From Candidatus Latescibacterota bacterium (GTDB lineage: Bacteria; Latescibacterota; UBA2968; UBA8231), in contig JADZBP010000185.1 in the NCBI GenBank assembly GCA_020852055.1, positions 1 through 45,389 of the forward strand: 45,389 nt of DNA. Direction: 5' to 3'. Made by a program: the position numbers and the translations under genes. The notes under the pieces were generated by a model that was not told the DNA's origin, ran no database searches, and saw nothing but the letters and a program-made list of their open reading frames with translations. Within the stretch, counting starts at the first letter, position 1; each line of letters opens with the position of its first letter. This document shows positions 7,441 to 16,842 of the stretch, one piece after another.

Positions 7441-10400
7441 CAGTGTCCCCCGGTCCCGGACTTGCCCTTCCGGCCAAAGAGGCGCAGCGCCTTCTCGCGC
7501 CAGGTGTCCAGGATCTCGTAGACTGTGGGGATGACCAGCAGGGTCAGCACCGTGGAGGTGATGGTGCCCCCGATCACCGCCCGGCCCAGCGGGGCGCGAA
7601 ACATCGCCCCCTCGCCGCTGCCCAAAGCCACCGGGATCATGCCGGCGATGAGGGCGAAGGTGGTCATCAGGATGGGCCGCAGGCGGATGGCCCCGGCCTG
7701 GATGAGCGCCTCGCGCAGCGAGATACCCTGGCGTTCCCGCGCCCACTTGGCAAAGTCGATGAGCAGGATGGCGTTCTTGACCACGATACCCATCAATAGG
7801 ATTACCCCGATCAGGCTCATGATGTTGATGGTGGAGCCGGTGATCATCAGCGCCAGCATCACCCCGATCAGCGAGAGCGGCAGCGAGACCATGATCGCCA
7901 GCGGATCGAGGAAGGAATTGAACTGCAGCACCAGGATGAGATACATCAGCCCCACGGCGATGGCCAGGGCCGCGCCGATGCGGCCGAAGACCTCCTGCTG
8001 ATCGCGCACCTCGCCGCCCTGGGTCAGCCGCACCCCCAGGGGGAAGGGGGTGGCCTGCATCTGGGTGGTGATGTCGGTCATCACCTCGGTGAGGGAGCGG
8101 CCCGAGACATTGGCCTGCACCGAAACCACCTTGTCCAGATCGAGATGGGTGATCTGCGCCGGCCCGGCCGTCTCCTTGAGTTCCACCACTTGGCCCAGGG
8201 GCATAACCGCCGGCTGACCGCCGAAGGCGGGGGTGATGGTCAGGGGCAGTTGCGCCAGGTCGCCGGGGCGCTGCCGGTATTCGGGCGAGAAACGCACCCG
8301 CACCTTGCGGGTCTCGCCGGTGGGATCGACCCAGTTGCCCACCTCCAGGCCGGCAAAGGCCGGGCGCAGGGCCTGGGCCATCTGCCCCACGCTCAACCCC
8401 AGGGCCCCGGCCAGGTCGCGGTTGATCGCCACTTCCAGCTCGGGTTTCTCCCCTTTGGTCGAGAGGCTGATATCGATGGCATTGGGCACCCGGCGCACCT
8501 GGTCGGCCAGGTGGGCGGCAGTGCGGTTCAGCAGTTCGAGGTCGTTGCCGCGCAACTGGAGCTGGATCTGTTTGTTGGTGCCCTGCATGGCATTGGTGAA
8601 GACCGAGGTGGTGGTGCCGCTCAGGCGTTTGACCTCCTCGCGCATCAGGACCGCCAGATCCTCGGCGCTGCGCTGGCGCTGGTTCATCGGCACCAGGCGC
8701 ACATAGATGCTGGCCTGGTCCACGGCCCCCGAGGCCCCGCCGATGGTGGTATAGGTGTAGCGCACCTCGGGCAGGAGGCGGGCCAGGCGGGCGGCCTCCT
8801 CGGCCTTGAGGCGGGTGTACTCAAGGCTGGAGCCGGGCGGGGTCTCGACCACCATGTTCAGCTCGGAGCGGTCGTCCACCGGCATAAAACCCGAACCCAC
8901 CAGGCCCAGGGGCGGCAGGGCCAGGGCCCCGACAAAGGACAGGGTGGCCAGGCCGACCATGGCCCAGCGATGGTCCAGGGCCCAGGCGATGACCACCTTG
9001 TACCACTCGGCCAGGCGCTCGAAGGCGCGGTTGAAGCGGTCGAGTTTGCGGGTGATCCAGCGTTTGCGCTCCTCGGGCACCGGCGGGTCGGCCCAGTAGG
9101 CCGAGAGCATCGGGTCCAGCGAGAAGGAGACGAAGAGCGAGACCAGCACCGAGCAGGCCAGGGTCAGGGCGAAGGGTTTGAACCACTGGCCGGCCACCCC
9201 GTCCATGAAGGCCACCGGGATGAAGACCGCCACGATCGAGGAAGTGGTCGCCACCACCGCCAGACCGATCTCGTCGGTGCCCTCGCGGGCGGCGGTGAAG
9301 TGGTCTTTACCCATGTGGGTGTGGCGGACGATGTTCTCGCGCACCACGATGGCGTCATCGATGAGGATGCCGATGGCCAGCGAGAGGCCCAGCAGCGACA
9401 TGGTGTTGAGGGTGAAACCGAAAATCCATACCGCGATGAAGGAGGAGATCACCGAGATGGGCAGGGCCACGCCGGTGATGGTGGTCGAGCGCCACGAGTT
9501 GAGGAAAAGGAAGACCACCAGCACGGTGAGCAGCGCCCCTTCGAGCAGGGCCTCCTTGACGTTGCGCACCGAGTTGGCCACCCGGGTGCCCGAATCGCGC
9601 ACGATATCCATCTCGACGCCGGGGGGCAGGGTTTTGCGCAGGTTCTCCACCTCGTCGCGCACCTGTTTGCTCACCTCGGTGGTGCTGTAGCCCTTGGACT
9701 TGATGATGTCGATGCCCACCGCCTCGCGCCCGTTGAAGAGGGCCAGGGTGCGGGGTTCCTCGGTGCCGGCCGACACCGTCGCCACCTGCCCCAGGCGGAT
9801 GAGCTGGCCCTCGGCGCCGCGGCCCACCACCAGTTGGGCGAATTCCTCGGGCCCTTCGAGGCGGCCCTGGAGGCGGATGGCCTGCTCGGTGAGCGCGGTG
9901 TTGAGCCGGCCCACCGGGGCGGCCAGGTTCTGGGACTGCAGGGCCTGCACCACCTGGGCGACACTGACCCCGGAAGCGGCCAGGGCCTGGGGCTTGAGTT
10001 CGACACTCAGCTCGGCCTCGACCTTGCCGGCCACCTTCACCTGGGCCACCCCGGGGATGACGCGCAGCACCCGGGTGATGCCCGGATCGGCCAGGCGGGT
10101 GAGCTGGGCGGGGTCGAGCTCCGAGGAGGCCAGGGTCAGCGAGACGATGGGCAGATTGGTCGGATCGAAGCGCTGCAGGATGGGTTCCTTCATCTCGGCG
10201 GGCAGGTCGGCGCGGATGGCCGAGATGGCGTCGCGGATATCCTGGGTGGCCTGCTGGATATCCTTCTCGAAAACGAACTCGATCCCCAGCTGCGCGTACC
10301 CGTCGCTGGCAGTGCTCTGGATGTGTTTGACCCCGCTGATGCCCGAGATGGCCTCCTCGACCGGGTCCACCACCTCGCGCTCCACGCCCTGGGGCGAGGC

Positions 10401-10559
10401 GCCCGGGTAGACGATGCCCACCAGCACGAAAGGCGGCTGCACGTCGGGGAATTCGTCGGTGTCCAGTTGCCAGAGGGCAAAGAGGCCGAAGACCACCAGG
10501 GCCACCATGGAGACCACGGTGACATTGGGGCGCTTGATGGCAAAATCGGAGATGAACAT
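7440..10559 (-). CDS. RND-family (HAE1-like) multidrug efflux pump, inner-membrane subunit
   Basis: At 1039 residues this matches AcrB/MexB-type transporters. The N-terminus MFISDFAIKRPNVTVV leads into transmembrane helix 1; the large periplasmic porter loop follows with EEAISGISGVKHIQSTAS. The proton-relay pair is present in helix 4 as GILIDDAIVVRENI (about residues 405-418), and the second half repeats the pattern with ALAIAVGLMYLILVLQFNSF and MGIVVKNAILLIDFA. It would pump drugs or hydrophobic compounds out through the TolC-like protein using proton motive force. It lies 16 bases after the adaptor gene and overlaps the TetR start by one base. The substrate cannot be read from sequence; heavy-metal (CzcA) types look less likely from the porter-domain style. 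Confidence 0.95.
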   Translation of the reverse strand: MFISDFAIKRPNVTVVSMVALVVFGLFALWQLDTDEFPDVQPPFVLVGIVYPGASPQGVEREVVDPVEEAISGISGVKHIQSTASDGYAQLGIEFVFEKDIQQATQDIRDAISAIRADLPAEMKEPILQRFDPTNLPIVSLTLASSELDPAQLTRLADPGITRVLRVIPGVAQVKVAGKVEAELSVELKPQALAASGVSVAQVVQALQSQNLAAPVGRLNTALTEQAIRLQGRLEGPEEFAQLVVGRGAEGQLIRLGQVATVSAGTEEPRTLALFNGREAVGIDIIKSKGYSTTEVSKQVRDEVENLRKTLPPGVEMDIVRDSGTRVANSVRNVKEALLEGALLTVLVVFLFLNSWRSTTITGVALPISVISSFIAVWIFGFTLNTMSLLGLSLAIGILIDDAIVVRENIVRHTHMGKDHFTAAREGTDEIGLAVVATTSSIVAVFIPVAFMDGVAGQWFKPFALTLACSVLVSLFVSFSLDPMLSAYWADPPVPEERKRWITRKLDRFNRAFERLAEWYKVVIAWALDHRWAMVGLATLSFVGALALPPLGLVGSGFMPVDDRSELNMVVETPPGSSLEYTRLKAEEAARLARLLPEVRYTYTTIGGASGAVDQASIYVRLVPMNQRQRSAEDLAVLMREEVKRLSGTTTSVFTNAMQGTNKQIQLQLRGNDLELLNRTAAHLADQVRRVPNAIDISLSTKGEKPELEVAINRDLAGALGLSVGQMAQALRPAFAGLEVGNWVDPTGETRKVRVRFSPEYRQRPGDLAQLPLTITPAFGGQPAVMPLGQVVELKETAGPAQITHLDLDKVVSVQANVSGRSLTEVMTDITTQMQATPFPLGVRLTQGGEVRDQQEVFGRIGAALAIAVGLMYLILVLQFNSFLDPLAIMVSLPLSLIGVMLALMITGSTINIMSLIGVILLMGIVVKNAILLIDFAKWARERQGISLREALIQAGAIRLRPILMTTFALIAGMIPVALGSGEGAMFRAPLGRAVIGGTITSTVLTLLVIPTVYEILDTWREKALRLFGRKGKSGTGGH

Positions 10560-10575
10560 GCGCGCTCCTGGGCGA

Positions 10576-11679
10576 CTAGAGGGCGGGGCGGGGCGAGGCC
10601 GCTTGGACCGGGGTGCCGGCGCTGAGGTGCTGCGCCGCGCCCACCAGCACCGTGTCGCCGGCGCTCAGGCCGGAGACCACCTCCACCTTGCCGGCGAACT
10701 GGTCGCGCAGGCCCAGGACGGCGGTCACGGTTTCAGCGCGCCCGCCCTTGATGCGGGTGATCGCCGGGTTGAGGCCGTGGAGATCGAGGGCCGCCAGGGG
10801 CACGGCGATGCCGGTCCGGCTCTCGCTGACCACCCGCCCGGCGGCGAAGAGGCCGCCCACCAGGGTGTGGGCCGGGTCGTCGATTGCCGCGTAGAGGTGC
10901 AGCTGGCGGGTCACCGGGTCGACGCTGGGATTGATGCGGCTGATGCGGCCGGCGAAGATGCGGCCCGGATAGCCGCTGACCGCGAAACGCACCGGCACCC
11001 CTACCTGCAGGGCAGCCAGGTCCTCGGCCGGCACTGCGGCCTCCAGCTCGATGCTGGCTAGGTCCACCAGGGTGAAGAGTTCGCCGCCCGGCTGGACCAC
11101 GTCCCCCCGCGAAACCCGCCGCTGGCTCAGGGTCCCGGCAAAGGGGGCGCGGATCTCGGTATAGTCCTGCTGCTTCGTCGCCGTGACCAACTGGGCCGTG
11201 GCCCGGTCGAGGGTGGCGCGCGCCGCCACCGTGCGGTGCTGGGCATTTTCGAGGTCGCGAGCCGGAAGGGCCCCGGCCTGCGCCAGGGCCCGGGCGCGCT
11301 GCTCCTCGCGCTGGGCCAGTTCCAGCCCCTGCTGGGCGTCGGCCTGCGCCGACTTGGCCGAGAGCAGCGCCTCGCGGATCGCCGCCACCTCCAGCCGGGC
11401 CAGCAGTTGCCCCTTGCTCACTGGCTCGCCGGCCTCGGCCAGGGTTTCGGTCACCGTGCCGGCCAACTGCGCCCGCAGGGTAGCCTGGCGGCTGGGCACC
11501 AGGGTCCCGGAAAAGGTGGGGCCATGCTCCAGTTCACTCACTGCCGCCACCGCGTAATCCTCACTCCTGATCTCGACGGCAGTCTGGGTGGCGGCGGGCG
11601 TGGCGGCCTGGGGCCGGCTGCAGCCGGAAGCCAGCGCGGCGCTCAGCAGGATGCCGGGCAAGAGGTGTTTCATCTTCAT
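10576..11679 (-). CDS. RND efflux periplasmic adaptor lipoprotein (HlyD/AcrA family)
   Basis: This 367-residue protein has a lipoprotein signal peptide ending LASGC, so Cys20 should be lipidated and anchored in the inner membrane. A lipoyl/barrel-sandwich half (TLRAQLAGTVTETLAEAGEPV), a coiled-coil hairpin rich in Ala, Gln and Arg (about residues 110-165), and the returning half (EIRAPFAGTLSQRRVSRGDVV) follow in the usual AcrA order. It bridges the pump and the outer-membrane channel. The start follows GGGAG with eight bases spacing and lies one base after the TolC-like stop. Confidence 0.95.
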   Translation of the reverse strand: MKMKHLLPGILLSAALASGCSRPQAATPAATQTAVEIRSEDYAVAAVSELEHGPTFSGTLVPSRQATLRAQLAGTVTETLAEAGEPVSKGQLLARLEVAAIREALLSAKSAQADAQQGLELAQREEQRARALAQAGALPARDLENAQHRTVAARATLDRATAQLVTATKQQDYTEIRAPFAGTLSQRRVSRGDVVQPGGELFTLVDLASIELEAAVPAEDLAALQVGVPVRFAVSGYPGRIFAGRISRINPSVDPVTRQLHLYAAIDDPAHTLVGGLFAAGRVVSESRTGIAVPLAALDLHGLNPAITRIKGGRAETVTAVLGLRDQFAGKVEVVSGLSAGDTVLVGAAQHLSAGTPVQAASPRPAL

Positions 11680-11680
11680 C

Positions 11681-13138
11681 TCAAAAACTCCCTGCGGAAG
11701 TGGAGGTCGTCATCTGGGCAGGCATGGCTGAGGCCGGGACGGAAATCAACTGTGCTCCGCTCCCGGGCAGTGGCAACTCGGAGAGCAGGGACCGTTTGGC
11801 GCGAGCCACCTGCAGGGTGCAGGCGGCGCGGGCCTGATTGGCCAGGGCCTGGTCGAGCAACAGGCGGGCGTCGCTCAGTTCGAGCTGGGTGGAGAGACCT
11901 TCGCGGTAGCGCAACTCGGCGATGCCGTAGGCGCGGCGGGCCTGAGCGACGGTAGTGGCCGTGGCCTGGAGCGAGGCTTCGGCCTGGGCCAGATCGCGCT
12001 GCACTGTCCGCGCCTCGAGGTCCGCCGTCTGGCTGGCCTGGGCCAGGCGGGTGCGGGCGGCTTCGACCTGGCTGCGGGCGGCCCCTTCGCTGCCGGCCAG
12101 ACGGCGGCCGGTCAGCAGCGGCAGAGAGAGCGATACCCCCACGGTCCAGTCGGAGCGGAAATCCCCCCAGCCAGGCAGACCGCGGCGCGGATAGGCCACC
12201 GGGGTGTAGCGCGAACTCAGGCTCAGGGCGGGCAGGCGCTCGCCGCGGGCGGCGCGCAGTTGCGCCTCGCTGCTGGCCACCCCTTCGTGTGCCTGGCGCA
12301 CCGGAGCGCGCTGGCCCGCGCTGGTATCGGCGGCAGCGGCAAAACGGGGCAGGGGAACATCGGGGCCGGTGGTCAGCCGCAGCGAGTCGTCGAAGGAGAG
12401 GTTCAGCAGCTCCTTGAGGCGCAGATGGGCCTGGTCCTTCTCGCTGTGGCGCTGCAGCACCAGGGGCAGCTGGTTGTCGCGCACCACCTGGGCCCGCAAC
12501 AACTCGTACTCCGATTTCTGCCCCTCCTTCCACGAGGCCTCGGTCTGGGCCAGCACCGCCTCGGCCTGTACCAGCGAGGAATCGGCGATCAGGCTCAGTT
12601 GCTCGGCCAGCAGGGCGTCGTAGTACCGCCGGGTAACCTCCAGCAGGGCCTGGGCCCGAGCCATGGACAGGGACAGGGCGGCGCTGCGGTACCTGGCGTC
12701 GGCCCCCCGCTTCTGCGCGGTCAGCCGCCCGCCGGCAAAAAGGTTCTGCGACAGGGACAGGCCCAGCGAATACTGGTTCTTCTGGCCAAAGGGCAGGTCC
12801 TCGAAAAAGGAGGAGTTGGAGCTGGTGTCCGGGGGGGCGCCCTGAGCGGTGGAATCAGGAGCCGCGGACCCGCCCAGCCCCTCGAACTGCGACTTGAGGG
12901 TGCGGGTGTAGCCGGCGGTGGCCGCCACCTGCGGGTAGAACTGGCTGCGGGCCACCAGTTGGTCGCCGGCGGCCTGGGCCACGCCGGCCCGGGCCAGCTG
13001 CACTTCCTTGCTCTGGGCCAGGACCCGCTCCAGGGCTTCGTCCAGACCGAGGGACCGGGATGCAGCCCCGGCAACCCCGGCCCAGCACAGCCCCAGCGCC
13101 AGGGCCTGCCGCCAAGGGAGAAGGTCGATCCGTTTCAG
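11681..13138 (-). CDS. TolC-family outer-membrane efflux protein, probably CTG-initiated
   Basis: The protein is a TolC-type channel with two repeats of long amphipathic helices and an outer-membrane barrel; typical segments are LGLDEALERVLAQSKEVQLA near the N-terminus and ALSLSSRYTPVAYP in the second half. I place the start at a CTG (13138) because AAAGGAG lies just upstream and the next residues (KRIDLLPWRQALALGLCWAG) form a signal peptide, giving 485 residues. The only in-frame ATG, at 13264, lies upstream of the putative promoter and TetR palindrome and would put a non-secretory 42-residue extension ahead of the signal peptide. It is the first gene of the tolC-hlyD-RND-tetR operon. The start choice is uncertain; the family call is not. 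Confidence 0.88.
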   Translation of the reverse strand: MKRIDLLPWRQALALGLCWAGVAGAASRSLGLDEALERVLAQSKEVQLARAGVAQAAGDQLVARSQFYPQVAATAGYTRTLKSQFEGLGGSAAPDSTAQGAPPDTSSNSSFFEDLPFGQKNQYSLGLSLSQNLFAGGRLTAQKRGADARYRSAALSLSMARAQALLEVTRRYYDALLAEQLSLIADSSLVQAEAVLAQTEASWKEGQKSEYELLRAQVVRDNQLPLVLQRHSEKDQAHLRLKELLNLSFDDSLRLTTGPDVPLPRFAAAADTSAGQRAPVRQAHEGVASSEAQLRAARGERLPALSLSSRYTPVAYPRRGLPGWGDFRSDWTVGVSLSLPLLTGRRLAGSEGAARSQVEAARTRLAQASQTADLEARTVQRDLAQAEASLQATATTVAQARRAYGIAELRYREGLSTQLELSDARLLLDQALANQARAACTLQVARAKRSLLSELPLPGSGAQLISVPASAMPAQMTTSTSAGSF

Positions 13139-13201
13139 ATGCTGCTCCTTTGTGCGCCCACGCCTCGGGGCGGGGCAGGGTTCTGCCGCAGGATACAAAT
13201 C

Positions 13202-13217
13202 AAACAAACGTTCGTTT
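13202..13217. promoter_or_regulatory. TetR-type operator palindrome
   Basis: The 16-base sequence AAACAAACGTTCGTTT is a near-perfect palindrome (7 of 8 pairs). It resembles operators of TetR-family efflux repressors and lies directly at the -10/start region of the efflux operon, so the TetR protein encoded last in the operon is the obvious candidate to bind it. Confidence 0.65.
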
Positions 13218-13245
13218 AACCTACACAGCCGGGGCAAGGTGTCAA
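13218..13245 (-). promoter_or_regulatory. Promoter of the efflux operon
   Basis: On the minus strand TTGACA (13245-13240) is followed after 16 bases by TAGGTT (13223-13218). The -10 box is weak, but it abuts the TetR-type palindrome, and the CTG start of the TolC-like gene lies about 80 bases downstream. Confidence 0.5.
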
Positions 13246-13357
13246 GCGGGCAAAAACTGCTCATCTGGGCAGGGGAATGCGTTCAGTGAGGAAACCGAAG
13301 TGATAGAACCTTGTCAACCGGGATGGTACAAAGGTGCAGACAGGGGGCTGGAAGGGT

Positions 13358-14221
13358 TCAGGAGATGAATTCGGCGTACAACTCCTCGACCACACCGGCA
13401 GAGGGCGCCTGGTCGAGCACCGCAAAACCATAGCGGAGCACCAGCTCTTCCCCCTGTGGCACTTCGAGATCGCCGCCCATCAGCAGGCCGGCGCCCAACA
13501 GATTCCGGCGGGTGAACCAGGGGGTGGGATGGCGGGGGTTGTCCGGGTGATCCATCATCACCACCGCGCCCCCGGCTGCCCCGGCGGCGCTCACCCAGCG
13601 GGCCTGTTGCCCCATGATATTTTCGTGGCCCTCCAGCCCCTCGCTGCTGCGGTGCTGCGCGTCGGCAAAGGGCGGGCCCAGGCGCAGTTCAAGCCCGCTG
13701 TACTTGGCCGCCCGCGAGGCCCCCAGCACCAAGACGGCGCCCGTGGGACGAATGCGGGTCTCGATGGTCCACAGATATCCCGGCTCCTCCAGCTTGCGGA
13801 AGGTGTAGGAGCGCTGTTCCCGGGCGATGGCCTCATCCCGCGCATCCAGCCATTCCAGCTTTTCCTGGATGGAGACTCTTCCATCCTTCACCTGTTTCTC
13901 GGCGAAGTCCAGGTGGCGCTGCACCCCGTGGCTGTGCTCCACCATCTCGTACTTGCCCTTCTCGGGCAGGTACCAGGGGCCGCCCCACAGGTTGGCCTGG
14001 TTGGCGTGGACCCAGCCGAAGTACAACCCGGTGTGCCAGGCATGGTCAGCGGGGCGATACTCGGTCACCAACCCGCCCGAAGGGGTATAGATGGGGGCGA
14101 AGCAGGGCTTGGGGGATTCGCTGCGCGGCAACTCCTCCCGAGCCCGGTACAGGGTCACCAGCCGATCCCCGTCGTGCAGCTCGAAGCCCAGGCAATTCTC
14201 ATGCAGCCCCAGTTCGATCAT
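13358..14221 (-). CDS. DUF6807 (PmoA-like) family protein
   Basis: The 287-residue protein has the features I associate with the DUF6807/PmoA family: KPCFAPIYTPSGGLVTEYRP near residue 40, then DHAWHTGLYFGWVHANQANLWGG, and MMDHPDNPRHPTPWF near the C-terminus. Members are soluble beta-rich proteins common in sugar-degrading bacteria and lie near oxidoreductases and isomerases, but no reaction is established. It starts three bases after the decarboxylase-like gene, so it is probably cotranscribed with the nucleotide-sugar genes. The PmoA name is historical and does not imply methane oxidation. Confidence 0.75.
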   Translation of the reverse strand: MIELGLHENCLGFELHDGDRLVTLYRAREELPRSESPKPCFAPIYTPSGGLVTEYRPADHAWHTGLYFGWVHANQANLWGGPWYLPEKGKYEMVEHSHGVQRHLDFAEKQVKDGRVSIQEKLEWLDARDEAIAREQRSYTFRKLEEPGYLWTIETRIRPTGAVLVLGASRAAKYSGLELRLGPPFADAQHRSSEGLEGHENIMGQQARWVSAAGAAGGAVVMMDHPDNPRHPTPWFTRRNLLGAGLLMGGDLEVPQGEELVLRYGFAVLDQAPSAGVVEELYAEFIS

Positions 14222-14224
14222 GGC

Positions 14225-15154
14225 TCACCGGGCCTTCGCAAACCACGCGATGGTGCGCTTGAGGCCCTCTTCGGCGCTCACCTGCGGCTCCCAGCCCAGT
14301 TCGCGGCGCGCCCGGCTGATGTCGGGCAGGCGCTGCTTGGGGTCGTCGGCGGGCAGGGGCCGGAAGGCGATGCGGCTCTTGCTGCCGGTGAGGGCGATGA
14401 TCTTCTCGGCCAACTCCTTCATCGTCAATTCGACGGGATTGCCGATATTGACCGGCACATTGAGGCTGGACTGCATCAGCCGGTGGATCCCGTCCACCAG
14501 ATCGGCCACATAGCCGATGCTGCGGGTCTGGCTGCCGTCCCCGTACACGGTGAGATCCTCGCCGGCCAGGGCCTGGCTGATGAAGTTGGGGATGGCCCGG
14601 CCGTCGTCGAGCCGCATGCGCTCGCCATAGGTGTTGAAGATGCGCACGATGCGGGTGTCGATGCCGTGCAGGCGGTGATAGGCCATGGTCATGGACTCAG
14701 CGAAACGCTTGGCCTCGTCGTACACCCCGCGGATGCCGATGGGATTGACGTTGCCCCAGTAGTCCTCGTGCTGGGGGTGGACCTGGGGGTCGCCGTATAC
14801 CTCGGAGGTGGAGGCCAGCAGGTACTTAGCCTGCTTGACCCGGGCCAGGCCCAGCACCTTGTGGGTGCCCAGGGCGCCCACCTTGAGGATACGAATGCCC
14901 AGGCGCTCGAAGTCGGGCGGGCTGGCCGGGCTGGCAAAGTGGAGGATGAAATCCAGCGGCCCATCGACGTGGATGTAGTTGGTCACGTCGTAATGGACAA
15001 AACTGAACTTGGGGTGGCCGAAATGCCGGGCCACGTTGTCGGCGCGCCCGGTGAGCAGGTTGTCCATGCAGATCACTTCGCAGTTCTTTTCCAGGAAGTA
15101 ATCGCACAGGTGCGACCCAATGAAGCCGGCCCCGCCGGTGATCAGTATACGCAT
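14225..15154 (-). CDS. NAD-dependent nucleotide-sugar enzyme, UDP-glucuronate decarboxylase-like
   Basis: The 309-residue protein is an extended short-chain dehydrogenase. It starts [16 protein letters not shown] with the GxxGxxG NAD site, has the TSEVYGDP segment, and the catalytic YxxxK as YDEAKR (about residues 143-148). The sequence [20 protein letters not shown] and the substrate-loop [14 protein letters not shown] are closest to UDP-glucuronic acid decarboxylase, which makes UDP-xylose for surface glycans. Other UDP-sugar epimerases or dehydratases cannot be excluded. The start at 15154 is ten bases after the epimerase stop; a longer frame from 15319 overlaps that gene. Confidence 0.82.
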   Translation of the reverse strand: MRILITGGAGFIGSHLCDYFLEKNCEVICMDNLLTGRADNVARHFGHPKFSFVHYDVTNYIHVDGPLDFILHFASPASPPDFERLGIRILKVGALGTHKVLGLARVKQAKYLLASTSEVYGDPQVHPQHEDYWGNVNPIGIRGVYDEAKRFAESMTMAYHRLHGIDTRIVRIFNTYGERMRLDDGRAIPNFISQALAGEDLTVYGDGSQTRSIGYVADLVDGIHRLMQSSLNVPVNIGNPVELTMKELAEKIIALTGSKSRIAFRPLPADDPKQRLPDISRARRELGWEPQVSAEEGLKRTIAWFAKAR

Positions 15155-15164
15155 CGCTTTTCCT

Positions 15165-16271
15165 TTATCGTCTCGATAATCCCTGCCCGAGCACCGCCAC
15201 CAGGCGCTGGGCGGCGTGGCCGTCCCATAGCTCGGGAATGCCGCCCTGCTTGGCCCGCCCCTCCAGCACCGCCCGGGCCGCGGCCACGATCTCTTCCTTG
15301 CCACAACCCACCAGGACATTGGTGCCCTGCTCGATGGTGATGGGCCGCTCGGTGTTCTCCCGCAGGGTCAGGCAGGGCACCCCCAGAACGGTGGTCTCCT
15401 CCTGGATGCCGCCCGAATCCACCAGAGCCAGGCGCGCCCCCTCCTGCAGCTTGAGGAAGTCGAGGTACCCGGTGGGCTCCAACAAGTGTAGACTTCCCAT
15501 TCGCTCGAGAATCCCCGCCAGGCCAAAGGCCTCGATGTTCTTGCGGGTGCGCGGGTGGAGTTGGAATACCAGGGGCAGATGCTGCTGGACCTGCTCGAAG
15601 GCCTCCAGGATGCCCTGCAACACCTGGGGATCGTCCACGTTGGAGGGCCGGTGCAGGGTAGCCAGGGCGTACCCGCCCGGCTCTAGACCCAATTCCTCCA
15701 GGATGCGCGACCGGGCTGCCAGTGGCCGGAAGCGCACCAGGGTGTCGATCATCACATTGCCCACCCGGTGGATACAGGCGGCCGGCACGTTTTCGGCCAG
15801 CAGGTTGGCGTCGGCGTCGGGCGAATAGGTGAAGAGCAGGTCGGCCAGGGCGTCGGTGGCCACCCGGTTGAGTTCCTCGGGCATACGCCGGTCGCCGCTG
15901 CGCAGGCCGGCCTCCACGTGGGCCACCGGCAGGTCGCGTTTGGCCGCCGCCAGGGTGCAGGCCAGGGTCGAGGTCACATCCCCCACCACCAGCACCAGGT
16001 CGGGCCGCTCCTCCTCCAGCACCGGGTCGAACTTGAGCAGGATATCGGCGGTCTGGGCCGCCGCCCCGGCGCCCTGAGCCCCCAGGTAGCGGTCGGGGGC
16101 GGGCAGTTCCAGTTCCTTGAAGAAGATGTCGGACATCCGGTAGTCGTAGTGCTGCCCGGTGTGCACCAGCAGCGGCGCAAACTCGCCGGGGAAACGGCGC
16201 AGCTCGGCCAGGATAGGGGCCACCTTCATAAAATTGGGCCGCGCGCCGGCAACCACGACGATCTTCATCAT
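15165..16271 (-). CDS. wecB: UDP-N-acetylglucosamine 2-epimerase (non-hydrolysing)
   Basis: The 368-residue protein has the full WecB length. It opens [20 protein letters not shown] and carries [15 protein letters not shown], the [18 protein letters not shown] segment (catalytic/UDP-binding region) and [27 protein letters not shown], all hallmarks of the family. It interconverts UDP-GlcNAc and UDP-ManNAc for surface polysaccharide. Two in-frame ATGs at 16271 and 16268 are possible starts; the predicted transcript begins only about two bases upstream, with no Shine-Dalgarno sequence, suggesting a leaderless message. Confidence 0.95.
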   Translation of the reverse strand: MMKIVVVAGARPNFMKVAPILAELRRFPGEFAPLLVHTGQHYDYRMSDIFFKELELPAPDRYLGAQGAGAAAQTADILLKFDPVLEEERPDLVLVVGDVTSTLACTLAAAKRDLPVAHVEAGLRSGDRRMPEELNRVATDALADLLFTYSPDADANLLAENVPAACIHRVGNVMIDTLVRFRPLAARSRILEELGLEPGGYALATLHRPSNVDDPQVLQGILEAFEQVQQHLPLVFQLHPRTRKNIEAFGLAGILERMGSLHLLEPTGYLDFLKLQEGARLALVDSGGIQEETTVLGVPCLTLRENTERPITIEQGTNVLVGCGKEEIVAAARAVLEGRAKQGGIPELWDGHAAQRLVAVLGQGLSRR

Positions 16272-16279
16272 GGTGGGTC

Positions 16280-16308
16280 AATATAGAAGGGGGAGGAGGA
16301 AGGGGCAA
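16280..16308 (-). promoter_or_regulatory. Promoter of the nucleotide-sugar operon
   Basis: On the minus strand TTGCCC (16308-16303) is separated by 17 bases from TATATT (16285-16280). Transcription would start near 16273, only about two bases before the first epimerase ATG. A TATATT on the plus strand (16329-16334) faces the other way toward the acetyltransferase gene. Confidence 0.6.
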
Positions 16309-16368
16309 CCGCCGAACGCGGCCGTGCCTATATTCTGCCCTCCGCCCCGCTGCCCGGAAGGAACTGTC

Positions 16369-16842
16369 ATGAAAACCTCGATCCGCCGCGCCATCCCCGC
16401 CGACCACCCCGCCCTCATCGAACTGATGGCCCGCTTCTACGCCGAGGAGGGCTATACCTTCAAACGGCAGGCCACCCGCAGGGCCCTGACCCAGCTCATG
16501 GCAGACGAGCGCCTCGGCGCGGTGTGGGCCTTCCGCTGCCGGGAGGAGATCGTCGGCTATATGGTGGTCGCCTTCGGCTTCAGCCTCGAGTTCAAAGGCC
16601 GCAACGCCTTCGTCGACGAACTCTTCGTGCTGGAGGCCTACCGCGGCCAGGGTCTGGGCAGCCGCGCCCTGCGCCTCGCCGCCAGCCATTGCCGCCGCGC
16701 CGGGATCGCCGCCCTGCACCTGGAGATCGAGGACGGCAACGACCAGGCCGAAGCCCTCTACACCCGCAAAGGATTCAAGCTGCACTCGCGCCGGTTGATG
16801 ACCCGGTGGCTTTGCAAACCAGGTTTGGAGAGGTCTGCCTAG
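16369..16842 (+). CDS. GNAT-family N-acetyltransferase
   Basis: The 157-residue protein has the single-domain GNAT plan. Motif A, which binds the acetyl-CoA pyrophosphate, is VDELFVLEAYRGQGLGSRAL (about residues 81-100), followed by the motif-B region ALHLEIEDGNDQAEALYTRKGF, where the tyrosine is the usual general acid. It should acetylate an amine on an amino acid, peptide or small molecule; the substrate is not predictable. The start is the ATG at 16369 with AAGGAA upstream, and a TATATT -10-like box lies at 16329-16334. The HicBA promoter is embedded in the last codons. Confidence 0.92.
   Translation: MKTSIRRAIPADHPALIELMARFYAEEGYTFKRQATRRALTQLMADERLGAVWAFRCREEIVGYMVVAFGFSLEFKGRNAFVDELFVLEAYRGQGLGSRALRLAASHCRRAGIAALHLEIEDGNDQAEALYTRKGFKLHSRRLMTRWLCKPGLERSA

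Noticed and set aside
8145..10625. 826-residue open frame on the plus strand over the RND gene
   Set aside because: It is repetitive His/Gly/Gln-rich sequence in the shadow of a full-length RND transporter; GC-rich DNA leaves antisense frames open.
13264..13357. TTGACA near 13313 as a second efflux-operon promoter
   Set aside because: No acceptable -10 hexamer follows at 15-19 bases, and the promoter at 13218-13245 fits the operator better.
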